Positions 25,344-34,249 of a DNA stretch of 64,000 nucleotides are shown here, piece after piece; within the stretch, counting starts at the first letter, position 1; each line of letters opens with the position of its first letter. A program made the translations under genes and the position numbers. This DNA comes from JAKLFA01 sp964450385 (GTDB lineage Bacteria; Omnitrophota; Gorgyraeia; Zapsychrales; JANLHA01), in assembly GCA_964450385.1 (NCBI GenBank), contig CAYVEC010000005.1, forward strand, positions 26,167 through 90,166. The letters run 5' to 3'. The notes below the pieces were generated by a model. It saw only the letters and a list, made by a program, of their open reading frames with translations, made no database searches and had not been told where the DNA came from.

Positions 25344-26828
25344 ATGATGAAATTTCTCAGAAAAGAAGGCGTCATGAAGGTGATCCTGTGGATCATCGCG
25401 GTCGTTATTGTCGCCAGTTTCGGCCTGCTGAGCAACGCCTACCTCCTTCAGGAACGCGGCGCCGGTCCGCGCCACGCCGGTTCACTGTTCAATAAACCGG
25501 TTCCGCTCGCCGAATTCAAAGAGCACCTTCAATTCATCGACGCCTCGCTCTACCTGAAATTCCAGGCCGACTACAAGACCATCCGGCCCCAGTTAAATCT
25601 GATCGAGCAGACGTGGGACCGCCTGATGCTTCTCCACGAGGCGAAAAAGCGGGGGCTCAAGGTCACGAAACCCGAGATCATCGACGCCATCAAACAGATG
25701 CCGCCCTTCCTCAAGAACAACACCTTCAGCGAAGGCCTCTACCGAACGATCCTCAAAAATAACCTGCAGATATCGCCCCTGGCCTTTGAGACCGGCGTGC
25801 AGCAGGACATCCTGATCGAAAAACTCCTGGAGCTGGAGACCCTGGGGCTCTCGGTTAACGATGACGAGCTGGCAGCCGCCTACACCAAGGCCCGTCAGCA
25901 GGCCCAGGTGCGATATATCCTCTTTCCGACAGAGCGCTACCTTGGGGAGGTGACGTACAACGAGGCCCAGGTAAAAAATTATTTCCTCAACCACAAGAAA
26001 GATTTTCTCAAACCCCCGGCCATGCGGATCCATTATGTGACCTTCCCGGTCCCTGAGAATGCCGGCGAAGAGACGAAGGCCTCGGTTTACGCCTCCGTCA
26101 TCACGACCCACGACCGACTGATGGAAGGCGAGTCTCTTTCCGATATCGCCGCGAAAGACGGCCTTACGATCGAGGAAACAGGATTCATCGATCCGGCCAC
26201 CGCCGATATCGCCTTGGGATGGGATTTTGAAACACTCCAGAATCTCTACACCTCGCGTGACATGCGCCGGGCAACCATCGTCGAAACGCCCGCCGGATAT
26301 CAGGTCCTTCAGATCAAGAACCGCCGGGACGCCTACCTTCCCGGATTTGACGAAGTCGCGGACGAGGCACGCCAGGCCTGGACGCGCAATGAGGCCTTGA
26401 TCGCCTCTGGCCGCCACGCCGAGGCCACCCGGGCCCTCCTCTTGGAAAAGATCTCCGCGGGTCATGCAAACGGCGCTGCATTCAAAACAGCTGCCGCGGC
26501 GCTCGGGCTCGAGGTCCAAGAAACCCCGCTTTTTACCTATGGAGAATATCTGCCCATCGTCGGCCAGTCCGTGACCTTCCATGAGGCGGTCTTCATGCTC
26601 TCCGATGACAAGCCGATCAGCGATCCGGTCGAGACCCCCAAGGGATTCTGCCTCATTCACCGGTCCCAGCTCATCCCGGTCGATCCGGAGCGCTTTACCC
26701 AAGAAGCCGATGGGTTTCGTGAAATGATCCTTCGGGAAAAACAAAACCGAGCCATCAAAGAATACATCCTCAAGCTCCGGGCGCTGGCCCAACCCACCAG
26801 CCTCATCAATGACGAGGCCGACCGCTAA
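25344..26828 (+). CDS. PpiD/SurA-like membrane-anchored periplasmic chaperone
   Basis: A 494-residue protein with one N-terminal membrane helix (VILWIIAVVIVASFGLLSNA), a SurA/PpiD-type N-terminal chaperone domain (about 45-205, with LIEQTWDRLMLLHEAKKRGL), and a parvulin-like region (about 225-340: MRIHYVTFPVP ... ALGWDF ... ETPAGYQVLQI). The parvulin core is weakly conserved, so isomerase activity is uncertain and the role may be chaperone only. AAGGAG lies 6 nt before ATGATG at 25344. Likely assists secreted and outer-membrane proteins with BamA and OmpH. Single-gene unit between divergent hisG and a terminator. Confidence 0.85.
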   Translation: MMKFLRKEGVMKVILWIIAVVIVASFGLLSNAYLLQERGAGPRHAGSLFNKPVPLAEFKEHLQFIDASLYLKFQADYKTIRPQLNLIEQTWDRLMLLHEAKKRGLKVTKPEIIDAIKQMPPFLKNNTFSEGLYRTILKNNLQISPLAFETGVQQDILIEKLLELETLGLSVNDDELAAAYTKARQQAQVRYILFPTERYLGEVTYNEAQVKNYFLNHKKDFLKPPAMRIHYVTFPVPENAGEETKASVYASVITTHDRLMEGESLSDIAAKDGLTIEETGFIDPATADIALGWDFETLQNLYTSRDMRRATIVETPAGYQVLQIKNRRDAYLPGFDEVADEARQAWTRNEALIASGRHAEATRALLLEKISAGHANGAAFKTAAAALGLEVQETPLFTYGEYLPIVGQSVTFHEAVFMLSDDKPISDPVETPKGFCLIHRSQLIPVDPERFTQEADGFREMILREKQNRAIKEYILKLRALAQPTSLINDEADR

Positions 26829-26853
26829 CCCGGCCGTCACCGTATCAATAAAA

Positions 26854-26884
26854 AGGGCCGCACCCCCACCGGGAGCGCGGCCCT
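26854..26884. terminator. Bidirectional intrinsic terminator
   Basis: Stem AGGGCCGC / GCGGCCCT (8 bp) with a 15-nt loop between two convergent genes. On the minus strand it is followed by TTTTTATTG, so it ends the rmuC-yfiH-cutA-tlpA transcript well; on the plus strand the tail (AAAATTT) is weaker. Confidence 0.82.
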
Positions 26885-26899
26885 AAAATTTACCATGCC

Positions 26900-27400
26900 C
26901 TAAGAAGAAAAATATCTCAAATAATCCGCCGGAAAATCATTCCTCACCCCGGTGATCACTCCTTCCCCGTTGATAAAGTAATAGGTGGGGAACCCGCGAA
27001 GGGCATAACGATTAGCGGTCGTTCCTTCTTCATCAAAAAAGACCTCAAGGTCAATGCCATTCCGCGATAAATACCCCTGGATCTGGGCCGGAGATTCTCC
27101 GACATCAACAAGGATGAGACGAATCCCCTTGGCCTCGATCTCCCCTCGCTGGGCATTAAGGATCTGGATCTGCGTCCGGCAATGCGGGCACCAAGTCGCC
27201 CAAAAAAAGATTACCGCGGGGCTGTCCCCCCGCGCCTGGGCCAATGACTGGGTCTTGCCCGCGGTCGTTGGCAATACAAAATCAGCCGCCTTCTGTCCCA
27301 GCATCGGATTGGCGAACATCCCCATCTGCGCCGTGACCGGCCCGCCTACCAGCGCGAGCATCAGCACCGCCGCAACCACTACGACCCACCGTTGATTCAT
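26900..27400 (-). CDS. TlpA-like secreted thioredoxin
   Basis: Periplasmic thiol-disulfide protein of the TlpA/ResA/AhpC-TSA class, 166 residues. It has a signal peptide (VVVVAAVLMLALVGGPVTAQ), then the thioredoxin fold with the redox motif WCPHC in FFWATWCPHCRTQI and the cis-Pro region RGFPTYYFING. GAGGAGGAG precedes the ATG at 27400; the longer open frame upstream overlaps cutA. Probably keeps exported thiols reduced, for example during cytochrome maturation. Last gene before the terminator. Confidence 0.9.
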   Translation of the reverse strand: MNQRWVVVVAAVLMLALVGGPVTAQMGMFANPMLGQKAADFVLPTTAGKTQSLAQARGDSPAVIFFWATWCPHCRTQIQILNAQRGEIEAKGIRLILVDVGESPAQIQGYLSRNGIDLEVFFDEEGTTANRYALRGFPTYYFINGEGVITGVRNDFPADYLRYFSS

Positions 27401-27413
27401 GATCTCCTCCTCA

Positions 27414-27746
27414 TCAACATGATTCTCCCTGGCCCTGACTCTCACGGCGCACCCAATCACAATACGCCGGATCGCCAACCGGGACAGGAAGTCCTATTAT
27501 CTCGGGAACCTCATACGAATGCAACTGTTTAATTTTATCCCTAACGGCATCGAACCGGTCCGCCCGTGTCTTCGCCATGAGCAGGACCTCATCGGCATGC
27601 TGCACCGCGCCCTCCCAATGAAAGACGGAAACGATCCGGGGCAGGATATTGACACACGCGGCAAGCCGAGTCTCGACAAGATGATCAGCAATCATACGGG
27701 CCTGACCCTCATCCCGGCACGTCACCAAAACAACAAGACAATCCAT
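27414..27746 (-). CDS. cutA: CutA-family protein
   Basis: Small trimeric ferredoxin-like protein historically linked to divalent-cation tolerance; biochemical role unsettled. The 110 residues contain the family signatures VTCRDEGQARMIADHLVETRLAACVNI, split at 3-17 and 18-30, and the C-terminal YEVPEIIGLPV. Two ATGs are in frame: the Shine-Dalgarno GGGAG is right against the first (27752) but 7 nt from the second (27746), which is chosen. Lies 12 bp after yfiH. Confidence 0.93.
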   Translation of the reverse strand: MDCLVVLVTCRDEGQARMIADHLVETRLAACVNILPRIVSVFHWEGAVQHADEVLLMAKTRADRFDAVRDKIKQLHSYEVPEIIGLPVPVGDPAYCDWVRRESQGQGESC

Positions 27747-27758
27747 CACCATTCTCCC

Positions 27759-28457
27759 TTAATGCCTGAGCCACAGGAGCGAAAGATGCCGTCCCGTTCC
27801 TGCCCCCTCCCGCCGGTATGAAAAAAAACCTCCGTCACAACACGTGCACATCGGAACACCGGTGACCGCGGCCCGAGGAACGCCGGCCTCTTCAAGATGC
27901 CGGAGGCACGCGGCCGGCAGGTCCAAAAACCACCGCCCCTGCCGCAGGACCATCTCATGAGGGAATCGCTCACAGAGATCCTGACCGACCTCATAGCAGC
28001 AGGCATGAACACAAGGACCGATCAAGGCCCGCATCTCCCCCGGGTCAGAACCAAAGAGCGTCGACATCTCGCCAACTGTTTTCGCAATGATCCCCGCGGC
28101 GGCCGAACGCCATCCCGCATGGATCAACCCAACAGCCCGGTGATCCCGATCATAGAGAAAGACCGGAACGCAATCCGCGGTTCGGATCGTAAGCACAACA
28201 CCGTCCGTCGCGGTCACGGCCGCGTCCGCCGCAATAACGCAGCCCGCGCTCACATAGCGCTCATCCGCATGGATCACCGCATCCCCATGGACCTGCTGGA
28301 TCGTGGCCACACGATTCACCGCCACCCCCGCGCGGTTTAACCATTCCCGTTGAGAGGCGCCAAAGACATCGCCGGGATCACGGAGACAAAAATCCACGCC
28401 CCGGTCGGAAAACAGCGCGACCGCCTCGCCCCCTAGGGCATGACTAAAATTCCACAT
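27759..28457 (-). CDS. YfiH/PgeF-family purine nucleoside phosphorylase (laccase domain)
   Basis: Zinc-dependent purine nucleoside phosphorylase/adenosine deaminase fold, once called multicopper polyphenol oxidase; in E. coli linked to peptidoglycan proofreading. The 232 residues hold the metal-site motifs QQVHGD, TADCVPV, HAGWRSAAAGI and GPCVHACCYEVG. The open frame extends into rmuC, but the ATG at 28457 gives the family length. Overlaps rmuC by 14 bp. Confidence 0.92.
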   Translation of the reverse strand: MWNFSHALGGEAVALFSDRGVDFCLRDPGDVFGASQREWLNRAGVAVNRVATIQQVHGDAVIHADERYVSAGCVIAADAAVTATDGVVLTIRTADCVPVFLYDRDHRAVGLIHAGWRSAAAGIIAKTVGEMSTLFGSDPGEMRALIGPCVHACCYEVGQDLCERFPHEMVLRQGRWFLDLPAACLRHLEEAGVPRAAVTGVPMCTCCDGGFFSYRREGAGTGRHLSLLWLRH

Positions 28458-29661
28458 CGATTGTCCCGTTATCGTCAAGAAGGGCGTCCTTCGATGAAAC
28501 TGGCAGTTCCTGAACCTTATTCAGTTTCCGCTCAATGGACCGTGAACGGGTCGCGGCCTTATCTATAATATTCCCGGCCTCCTGGATCTTCTTCTGCGTG
28601 TGCTCAAGCGCCTCGCCGAACTTGCCGAAATCAGCCTTCACCGCGCCGAGGAGTTTCCAGACCTCGCTCGCCCGTTTTTCAACCGCTAGGGTCCTGAATC
28701 CCATTTGAAGACTATTCAATAAAGCGGCAATCGTGGTCGGACCCGCCACAACGATCCGAAAATCCCTCTGGAGAAGCTCACACAGCCCGGCCCGGCTGAT
28801 CACCTCAGCGTACAGACCTTCCGTCGGAAGAAACATCACGCCAAAATCCGTTGTCTGCGGAGGATCGATATATTTTTCCTGGATCTTTTTGGCCTCAAGC
28901 TTGATGCGGTTCTCGACCGCCTTCGCCGCCTCCTCAACAAGGGCCTTATCACCCGCTTCCTGGGCGTCCTGAAGCCTCTGATAATCCTCCATCGGGAATT
29001 TCGCGTCGATCGGCAGCCAGACGACCTCCTCGCCCCGTCCCGGGAGCCGGATCGCGAACTCAACAGGGTCCTTGCTCCCGGCCCGTGTCACGACATTCTT
29101 CTCATACTGGTCCGGGGTGAGGATCTGTTCGAGCAGCTGACCGAGCTGGACCTCGCCCCAGGTCCCGCGCGTCTTCACGTTCGTCAGGATCCTCTTCAGA
29201 TCACCGACCCCCGACGCGAGCACCTGCATCTCTCCGAGCCCCTGATGAACCCGCTCGAGCCGGTCGCTGACGATCTGAAACGACTCGCCGAGCCGACGTT
29301 CGAGCGTCGCGTGCAATTTCTCGTCGACGGTTGCCCTCATCTGTTCGAGTTTTTGATTATTGTCCTGCTGAATGGCATCAAGGCGTTTTTCAACACTCTG
29401 ACGAACAAGCTCAAGCTTCTGCTCCGTGGTCTGGCTGATCCCCAGGAGCTGATGCTGAACGGAATCCGAGAACCCCTTGAGCATATCGCGCAACTCCATC
29501 CGCTGCTGCGCGATGTCGTCACGGAGCGTCCGCTCAGAGCGCTCTTGATAGTTGATAATCTCCTGAACCTGCCGCCCCCTATCCGTCTTCATCAACACAA
29601 CGGCGATGAAGATCACGGCCGCAAGGATCACTGCCGCTATGACGAGAATTGCCACGAGCAT
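28444..29661 (-). CDS. rmuC: RmuC-family DNA recombination protein
   Basis: Limits inverted-repeat recombination; contains a restriction-endonuclease-like fold. The 405-residue protein starts with a membrane anchor (LVAILVIAAVILAAVIFIAVVL), continues with a coiled coil (about 30-150), and then the RmuC domain: GTWGEVQLGQLLEQIL, WLPIDAKFPMEDY, TDFGVMFLPTEGLYAEV and VAGPTTIAALLNSLQMGF. ATG at 29661. First gene of a four-gene unit with its own promoter. Confidence 0.94.
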   Translation of the reverse strand: MLVAILVIAAVILAAVIFIAVVLMKTDRGRQVQEIINYQERSERTLRDDIAQQRMELRDMLKGFSDSVQHQLLGISQTTEQKLELVRQSVEKRLDAIQQDNNQKLEQMRATVDEKLHATLERRLGESFQIVSDRLERVHQGLGEMQVLASGVGDLKRILTNVKTRGTWGEVQLGQLLEQILTPDQYEKNVVTRAGSKDPVEFAIRLPGRGEEVVWLPIDAKFPMEDYQRLQDAQEAGDKALVEEAAKAVENRIKLEAKKIQEKYIDPPQTTDFGVMFLPTEGLYAEVISRAGLCELLQRDFRIVVAGPTTIAALLNSLQMGFRTLAVEKRASEVWKLLGAVKADFGKFGEALEHTQKKIQEAGNIIDKAATRSRSIERKLNKVQELPVSSKDALLDDNGTIDVEF

Positions 29662-29711
29662 CGCGGACCACCCGATTCCGTTCCATGTTGAACCGCTAAT
29701 GATTCAGGAAG

Positions 29712-29740
29712 ATTGTACCAAGAGATCCAGGCCAAGTCCA
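29712..29740 (-). promoter_or_regulatory. Promoter of rmuC operon
   Basis: TGGACT (29740-29735), 17-nt spacer, TACAAT (29717-29712) on the minus strand; four of six matches at -35 and five of six at -10. About 45 nt of leader before rmuC. Confidence 0.55.
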
Positions 29741-29756
29741 GGAGAACGCCCGGTCT

Positions 29757-31577
29757 TTAAAACAACTCGGTCAAAAAGGAAGGCACCGCGTCGGGAATGT
29801 CATCTACCAGATCGACCCCTTCGGGTTCGGGGTGACACCCCATGCGCAAAATAGTCTTCTTATCCGCAATGACCCGTCCGATCTCATGACGACTGCCGAT
29901 GACCCCGGCGAGCTCCTCTAAGGTCGTGATCCCCTCAATGACCCGGTCGATCCCTTCTTCGATCAGGGACCGGAACCCATACTGGCGCCCGCAGTCACGG
30001 ATCGCATCCTCATCGGCCTCACTGTTCACAAGGCGGCGGATCTCGGCATTGAACGGCAAGATCTCAAAAATCGCGATCCGGTCCTGAAATCCCGTATGTT
30101 GACATTCCGGGCACCCGTGGCCTTTCATAAATCGGATCGGTCCCCTTCCCTGTAACAGCGGCTGGAACATATCAAGGAAAAAGACCGGGGGCTCATACTC
30201 ACCCAGGCATTTCGGGCAGTTGGTGCGCACGAGCCGCTGGGCGATCACCCCAAGAACAGATGAGGCAATGAGGAACGGTTCGATCCCGATGTTCCTCAAC
30301 CGGGTGACCGACGAGGCCGAACAATTCGTGTGGAGCGTCGTCAAGACGAGATGCCCCGTCAACGAGGCCCGAAAGGCCATATCAGCGGTCTCGGCATCTC
30401 GGATCTCGCCAACCAAGATACAATCCGGGTCCTGGCGGAGGATTGTCCTCATACCTGAGGCAAAGGTGATCCCGATCTTCTCGTTGACCTGGGTCTGCAC
30501 CACTCCATCGATCGTATATTCAACCGGATCCTCAACAGTCATGATGTTCTTTTCAATGGATTTGACCCGATTTAATAAGGCATAAAGCGTAGTTGTCTTC
30601 CCAGCGCCCGTGGGACCACAGGCGATGAGCATCCCCTGGGGCTGTTTGATCATTTTATTTAAGAGATTCATCTGATGGATGCGCAGACCCATATGCCCGA
30701 GGTCGGCCTTAAGCTCCCCGGCATCAAGAATCCGAAGAACCACTTTTTCCCCGAAAATCGTATTCATGAAGGAAAGCCGGAGGTCCACGACCTTGGTCCC
30801 GGCCTTGAACTGGATCTTCCCATCCTGAGGCCGGCGCGATTCTGAGATATCAAGGTCAGACAAAATTTTGAGGCGTGAGATCACATGTGGATGGACATTT
30901 TTAGGGAGTTTTCGTCTGAGCTGCAGGACTCCATTGACCCGATACCGCAATTCAAGATGATGTTCCTTCGGCTCAATATGAATGTCGCTCGCCTTCTCCT
31001 GCACTGCCGAACAAATCAGGGTATTAACCAAGGCAACGATCGGCGACTGGTCGGCGTTGAGGATCGCGCTCTTCTCGGTGAGCTCATCCTCTGCAACATT
31101 CAGATTATACGTGGAGAATTCTGTGACCTTGTCAACGGCGGAGTTCAATTGCTCCTGATTCAGGCATTGTCCGATCTTCTTCATGATCTCAGACCGCCGG
31201 GCTAAAACAAACTGAAACCGACCGGGCACGATCGCCCGTATCTGATCCATGATCTCCATATCATAGGGATTCGATATGGCGATCTCGAGCCTCCCCCGGT
31301 CATCCGAGGTCAAGGGCAAGACCCCATGGCGTTTGATAAAATCAACAGGAAAAATTCTAAGGGTTTGATAATCAACATCTTTTTCCGCTATGCGAACTTC
31401 GGGATATGAAAAAAAACGCATGGTAGAATCCAGGAGCGCGTCCTCAGTGACAAATTCAAGATCAAGGAGAAGATCAATCAGATTTTTATTGTTTTGCGAC
31501 TTGTACTGGCGGGCCTGTTCGACTTGAAGGGAAGTAAGATGCTGCCGTACCAAAAGATCATCAATAATATTTTTCAT
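29757..31577 (-). CDS. PilB/GspE-type secretion ATPase
   Basis: Hexameric ATPase that powers type IV pilus extension or type II secretion. The 606 residues have an N-terminal MshEN-like domain (about 1-150), the ATPase core with Walker A GPTGAGKTTTLYALL near 320, the Asp box VEDPVEYTIDGVVQTQVNEK split by the motif, Walker B GEIRDAETADMAF, and the zinc loop CPKC ... CPEC. ATG at 31577. No pilC, pilT, pilin or secretin gene is nearby, so which machine it drives cannot be told. Behind its own promoter. Confidence 0.9.
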   Translation of the reverse strand: MKNIIDDLLVRQHLTSLQVEQARQYKSQNNKNLIDLLLDLEFVTEDALLDSTMRFFSYPEVRIAEKDVDYQTLRIFPVDFIKRHGVLPLTSDDRGRLEIAISNPYDMEIMDQIRAIVPGRFQFVLARRSEIMKKIGQCLNQEQLNSAVDKVTEFSTYNLNVAEDELTEKSAILNADQSPIVALVNTLICSAVQEKASDIHIEPKEHHLELRYRVNGVLQLRRKLPKNVHPHVISRLKILSDLDISESRRPQDGKIQFKAGTKVVDLRLSFMNTIFGEKVVLRILDAGELKADLGHMGLRIHQMNLLNKMIKQPQGMLIACGPTGAGKTTTLYALLNRVKSIEKNIMTVEDPVEYTIDGVVQTQVNEKIGITFASGMRTILRQDPDCILVGEIRDAETADMAFRASLTGHLVLTTLHTNCSASSVTRLRNIGIEPFLIASSVLGVIAQRLVRTNCPKCLGEYEPPVFFLDMFQPLLQGRGPIRFMKGHGCPECQHTGFQDRIAIFEILPFNAEIRRLVNSEADEDAIRDCGRQYGFRSLIEEGIDRVIEGITTLEELAGVIGSRHEIGRVIADKKTILRMGCHPEPEGVDLVDDIPDAVPSFLTELF

Positions 31578-31633
31578 CGTCAGGCCGCCTTAATGAAGTG
31601 TTGATTATCGAAAAGGCTAAGAGATTAATAGTG

Positions 31634-31663
31634 ATTATAGTTTAAATGAACTTAAAAAGTCAA
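31634..31663 (-). promoter_or_regulatory. Promoter of the PilB/GspE gene
   Basis: TTGACT (31663-31658), 18-nt spacer, TATAAT (31639-31634) on the minus strand. The surrounding 31600-31775 is the most AT-rich stretch of the area; between the promoter and the rtcB stop I see no gene, only AT-rich sequence without a clear terminator. Confidence 0.78.
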
Positions 31664-31775
31664 GAGGGACAAGCATGGACATACCTGGACACTCCGAGAA
31701 AAGAATGGAATATTAACAAAATCCATAAAAATTTTCATAAATATAACAAATACATCATTTTTCAATCTTAAAAAA

Positions 31776-32939
31776 TTATCCCTTAATCACCCCAAGAGGC
31801 CGTAGTTCGGTCTCGATCTCGACCAAATCAGACTGGGCCGCCATCACGGTTTGAATATCTTTATAAGCCCCAGCAGCCTCATCGAGATCACGTGCCCCGC
31901 GGATCGAATGAATGATCCCCTGGCTCTCGAGCTTTGCCTGTTCATCGCGCACATCAAGGCTTCGGCGGGCCTGGTGACGGCTCATCCGCCGCCCTGCCCC
32001 GTGAGAGCACGAGCAAAAGCTTTCACGATTCCCTCTGCCGCGCACAATATAGGAAGGCGTGCCCTGGGATCCGGGGATGATTCCGATCTCTCCCTCCCTG
32101 GCCGCTGTCGCCCCTTTCCGATGAACCCAGACAGACTTGCCAAAATGCGTCTCACAGGACGCATAATTATGAGCAATGTTGATCGCCTCGCCAAACTCAA
32201 CCGAATCAGCCTCCGCGAGACATTCCTTGATCCGCTCGATCATCCTGGCCCGATTCTCCTGGGCAAAGCTCACGGCAAAGGTCATGGCATCGATATATTC
32301 ATGGAACTCTCCGCAATCTGCCGGTAAGAACGCCAAGCCGCCATCGCCTGTATATTGCGGAAGATGCGGAAACCGCCGGCGCTGCAGCCGCTGGGCCTGC
32401 TGGTTGTACTCGTGGGCGATCTTAAGACCAAAATTCCGGCTCCCGGAATGGACCATGACCCAAAGGCAACCATCTGACCCGCGTTGAATTTCAATAAAAT
32501 GATTTCCCCCTCCCAGGGTGCCCAATTGACAGCGCGCCGCCTCAAGTTCCCGCTCAACGACCCGGACCTCAGGGGCGCGATCAAAACCCTGCCAGGACTG
32601 GGGTCTTTTATGGTGCTCAAACCCGAGCGGAATCGCCTTTCGGATCCGAGATATAACATCCTTGAGCCGATCCCGGTCGATCTCGCGAAGTGACGTCCTC
32701 ACCGCTGTCATCCCGCAGCCGATATCGACCCCAACCGCGTTCGGGATCACGGCATCCACGGTCGCCGCCACCCCGCCGATCGGCATTCCATAGCCCGCGT
32801 GAGCATCGGGCATGAGGCAGATCTGACGAAAGACCACCGGCAACGCGGCCACGGCCCTCGCCTGAGAGAGGACATCCTCCTCTACCGGAACGCACCACGA
32901 CTTGATCGGGACGCGGCCCCCCTCCATGATCAAAACCAT
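31776..32939 (-). CDS. rtcB: RtcB-family RNA ligase
   Basis: GTP- and Mn-dependent 3'-phosphate/5'-hydroxyl RNA ligase for RNA repair. The 387 residues are on the short side for RtcB. Visible motifs: LMPDAHAGYGMPIGGVAAT, VGVDIGCGMTAV (Mn-ligand Cys), HNYASCETHFGKSVWVHRKGAT, GSQGTPSYIVRG, and SHGAGR with the guanylylated His. ATG at 32939 after a G7 tract; an in-frame ATG at 32927 is an alternative. No RtcA or RtcR. dinB ends 15 bp upstream, so they are probably co-transcribed. Confidence 0.93.
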   Translation of the reverse strand: MVLIMEGGRVPIKSWCVPVEEDVLSQARAVAALPVVFRQICLMPDAHAGYGMPIGGVAATVDAVIPNAVGVDIGCGMTAVRTSLREIDRDRLKDVISRIRKAIPLGFEHHKRPQSWQGFDRAPEVRVVERELEAARCQLGTLGGGNHFIEIQRGSDGCLWVMVHSGSRNFGLKIAHEYNQQAQRLQRRRFPHLPQYTGDGGLAFLPADCGEFHEYIDAMTFAVSFAQENRARMIERIKECLAEADSVEFGEAINIAHNYASCETHFGKSVWVHRKGATAAREGEIGIIPGSQGTPSYIVRGRGNRESFCSCSHGAGRRMSRHQARRSLDVRDEQAKLESQGIIHSIRGARDLDEAAGAYKDIQTVMAAQSDLVEIETELRPLGVIKG

Positions 32940-32954
32940 CGCCCCCCCTATCCC

Positions 32955-34127
32955 TTACGGACGCGGCCCTCGGCCTCGAAAGATCGAGCCCTCTCCGAAC
33001 CGGTCGTGAATGCGGTCCAGAGCCTGATGCACAGCCTCACGCCGCGCCTCATCAGCCCGGACGAAAAGATCGTCCTGAACATACCCATCATCAAAATCCG
33101 CAACACGCACACCGATGAGGCGGACCGCGTCGATCGCGGCAAAATGTTTTAAAAAGATCGCGCGGGCCGTTCGGTAGATCTCATCGGCGTGATTGCTGCG
33201 CGCGTCCAGGCGCTGGCCGTGGGAAAAAGTCTCGAAATCTGGACGCCGCACCCTCACGACAACGGAGCGGGCCTTCAGCCCCTGCTGACGGAGACGGCGA
33301 GAAATCCGCTCGCTCAACGCCAATAAGGTATCAAGGATCAGCCGCTGATCATCAACGTCATGCGGAAAAGTCTCTTCATGTGAGATCGATTTGACATCAT
33401 CGACCCGTTCGACGGGCCGGTCATCAATCCCGTTTGCCAGGGCGTGGAGATGTCGGCCCTGGCTGCCGAATTCGCGGCCGAGCCGTTCAGCAGGCCAGAG
33501 CGCGAGATCCCCGACGGTCCGAATCCCCAGGGCATGAAAACGTTTGAGGGTCTGCGGCCCAACCCCCCAGAGTTTTCCAACCGAGAGCGGCCAGAGAAAA
33601 TCAAGGACCGTGCCGGGCGGGACCTCGACAAGCCCGTCAGGCTTTTCCAAGTCCGAGGCGATCTTTGCGACCATCTTATTAGGCGCGATCCCGACGGAAA
33701 CAACGAGCCCGGTTCCTTCCCTGACCGCGACCTTCAATTGAAGGGCGGCCTCCCGCGGAGTACCAAAGAGATGACAGCTGCCGCTCATGTCGAGAAAAGC
33801 CTCGTCGATACTCACGGGTTCGATATCCGGGGTAAACCGCCCGAAGACTTCAAACACATCCTGAGACGCCGCCTCATACGCTTCCATCCGCGGCCTTAAA
33901 AAAATGCCACCTGGACACCGCCGGTAGGCCTGACCGATCGGCATCGCCGAATGGATCCCAAAGGCCCGCGCCTCATAAGAACACGTCGAGACTACGCCGC
34001 GGCCTTTGCCGCCCGCGGGATCAGACCCGATGATCACCGGCCGGCCCCTCAGCGATGGATTATCCCGTTGTTCAACGCTCGCGAAAAAGGCATCAAGATC
34101 AACGTGAAAAATCAAACGGCTTACCAT
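32955..34127 (-). CDS. dinB: DNA polymerase IV (DinB), Y-family
   Basis: Translesion polymerase. The 390-residue product opens IFHVDLDAFFASVEQ and has PVSIDEAFLDMSG (catalytic acidic pair), GIAPNKMVAKIASD and a helix-hairpin-helix GVGPQTLKRF, followed by a little-finger domain. No beta-clamp motif of the QLxLF type is obvious at the C-terminus (ends RGRGPRP). The start is set at 34127: a near-consensus promoter ends 8 nt upstream, making the transcript leaderless. An ATG at 34136 overlaps the -10 box and cannot be used from that promoter. No LexA-like site seen. Confidence 0.94.
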   Translation of the reverse strand: MVSRLIFHVDLDAFFASVEQRDNPSLRGRPVIIGSDPAGGKGRGVVSTCSYEARAFGIHSAMPIGQAYRRCPGGIFLRPRMEAYEAASQDVFEVFGRFTPDIEPVSIDEAFLDMSGSCHLFGTPREAALQLKVAVREGTGLVVSVGIAPNKMVAKIASDLEKPDGLVEVPPGTVLDFLWPLSVGKLWGVGPQTLKRFHALGIRTVGDLALWPAERLGREFGSQGRHLHALANGIDDRPVERVDDVKSISHEETFPHDVDDQRLILDTLLALSERISRRLRQQGLKARSVVVRVRRPDFETFSHGQRLDARSNHADEIYRTARAIFLKHFAAIDAVRLIGVRVADFDDGYVQDDLFVRADEARREAVHQALDRIHDRFGEGSIFRGRGPRP

Positions 34128-34134
34128 AAAAGGC

Positions 34135-34163
34135 ATTATACGGAGAGGGCAGAAGAGCGTCAA
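34135..34163 (-). promoter_or_regulatory. dinB promoter (leaderless)
   Basis: TTGACG (34163-34158), 17-nt spacer, TATAAT (34140-34135) on the minus strand. Only 7 nt (GCCTTTT) separate the -10 box from the ATG at 34127, so transcription starts at or within 1-2 nt of the start codon. Confidence 0.8.
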
Positions 34164-34215
34164 ACGCTGAATTTTTTTCGCCTTTTTTTCATTTTTCAAA
34201 AAGGCTAATCAGCGT
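34164..34215. repeat. Nested inverted repeat between divergent dinB and the repeat-protein gene
   Basis: Outer arms ACGCTGA (34164-34170) and TCAGCGT (34209-34215) enclose inner arms GCCTTTTT (34180-34187) and AAAAAGGC (34198-34205). The structure abuts the dinB -35 box. It may insulate the two divergent promoters or bind a regulator. Confidence 0.55.
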
Positions 34216-34227
34216 CGAGAAAAATCT

Positions 34228-34246
34228 TTATTTTCAGCGAAAATAA
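34228..34246. promoter_or_regulatory. Operator-like palindrome next to the 34.3-kb promoter
   Basis: Perfect 8-3-8 dyad TTATTTTC-AGC-GAAAATAA ending 3 bp before the -35 hexamer at 34250. Position and symmetry suit a dimeric regulator. No regulator gene is adjacent. Confidence 0.5.
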
Positions 34247-34249
34247 TCC

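Noticed and set aside
25593..26840. Long minus-strand open frame (415 codons) opposite the PpiD-like gene
   Set aside because: Antisense shadow; the plus-strand gene has promoter, Shine-Dalgarno, membrane helix and recognisable domains.
28444..28457. Frameshift or fusion between rmuC and yfiH
   Set aside because: The 14-bp overlap is in a different frame with proper stop and start; both proteins are full length.
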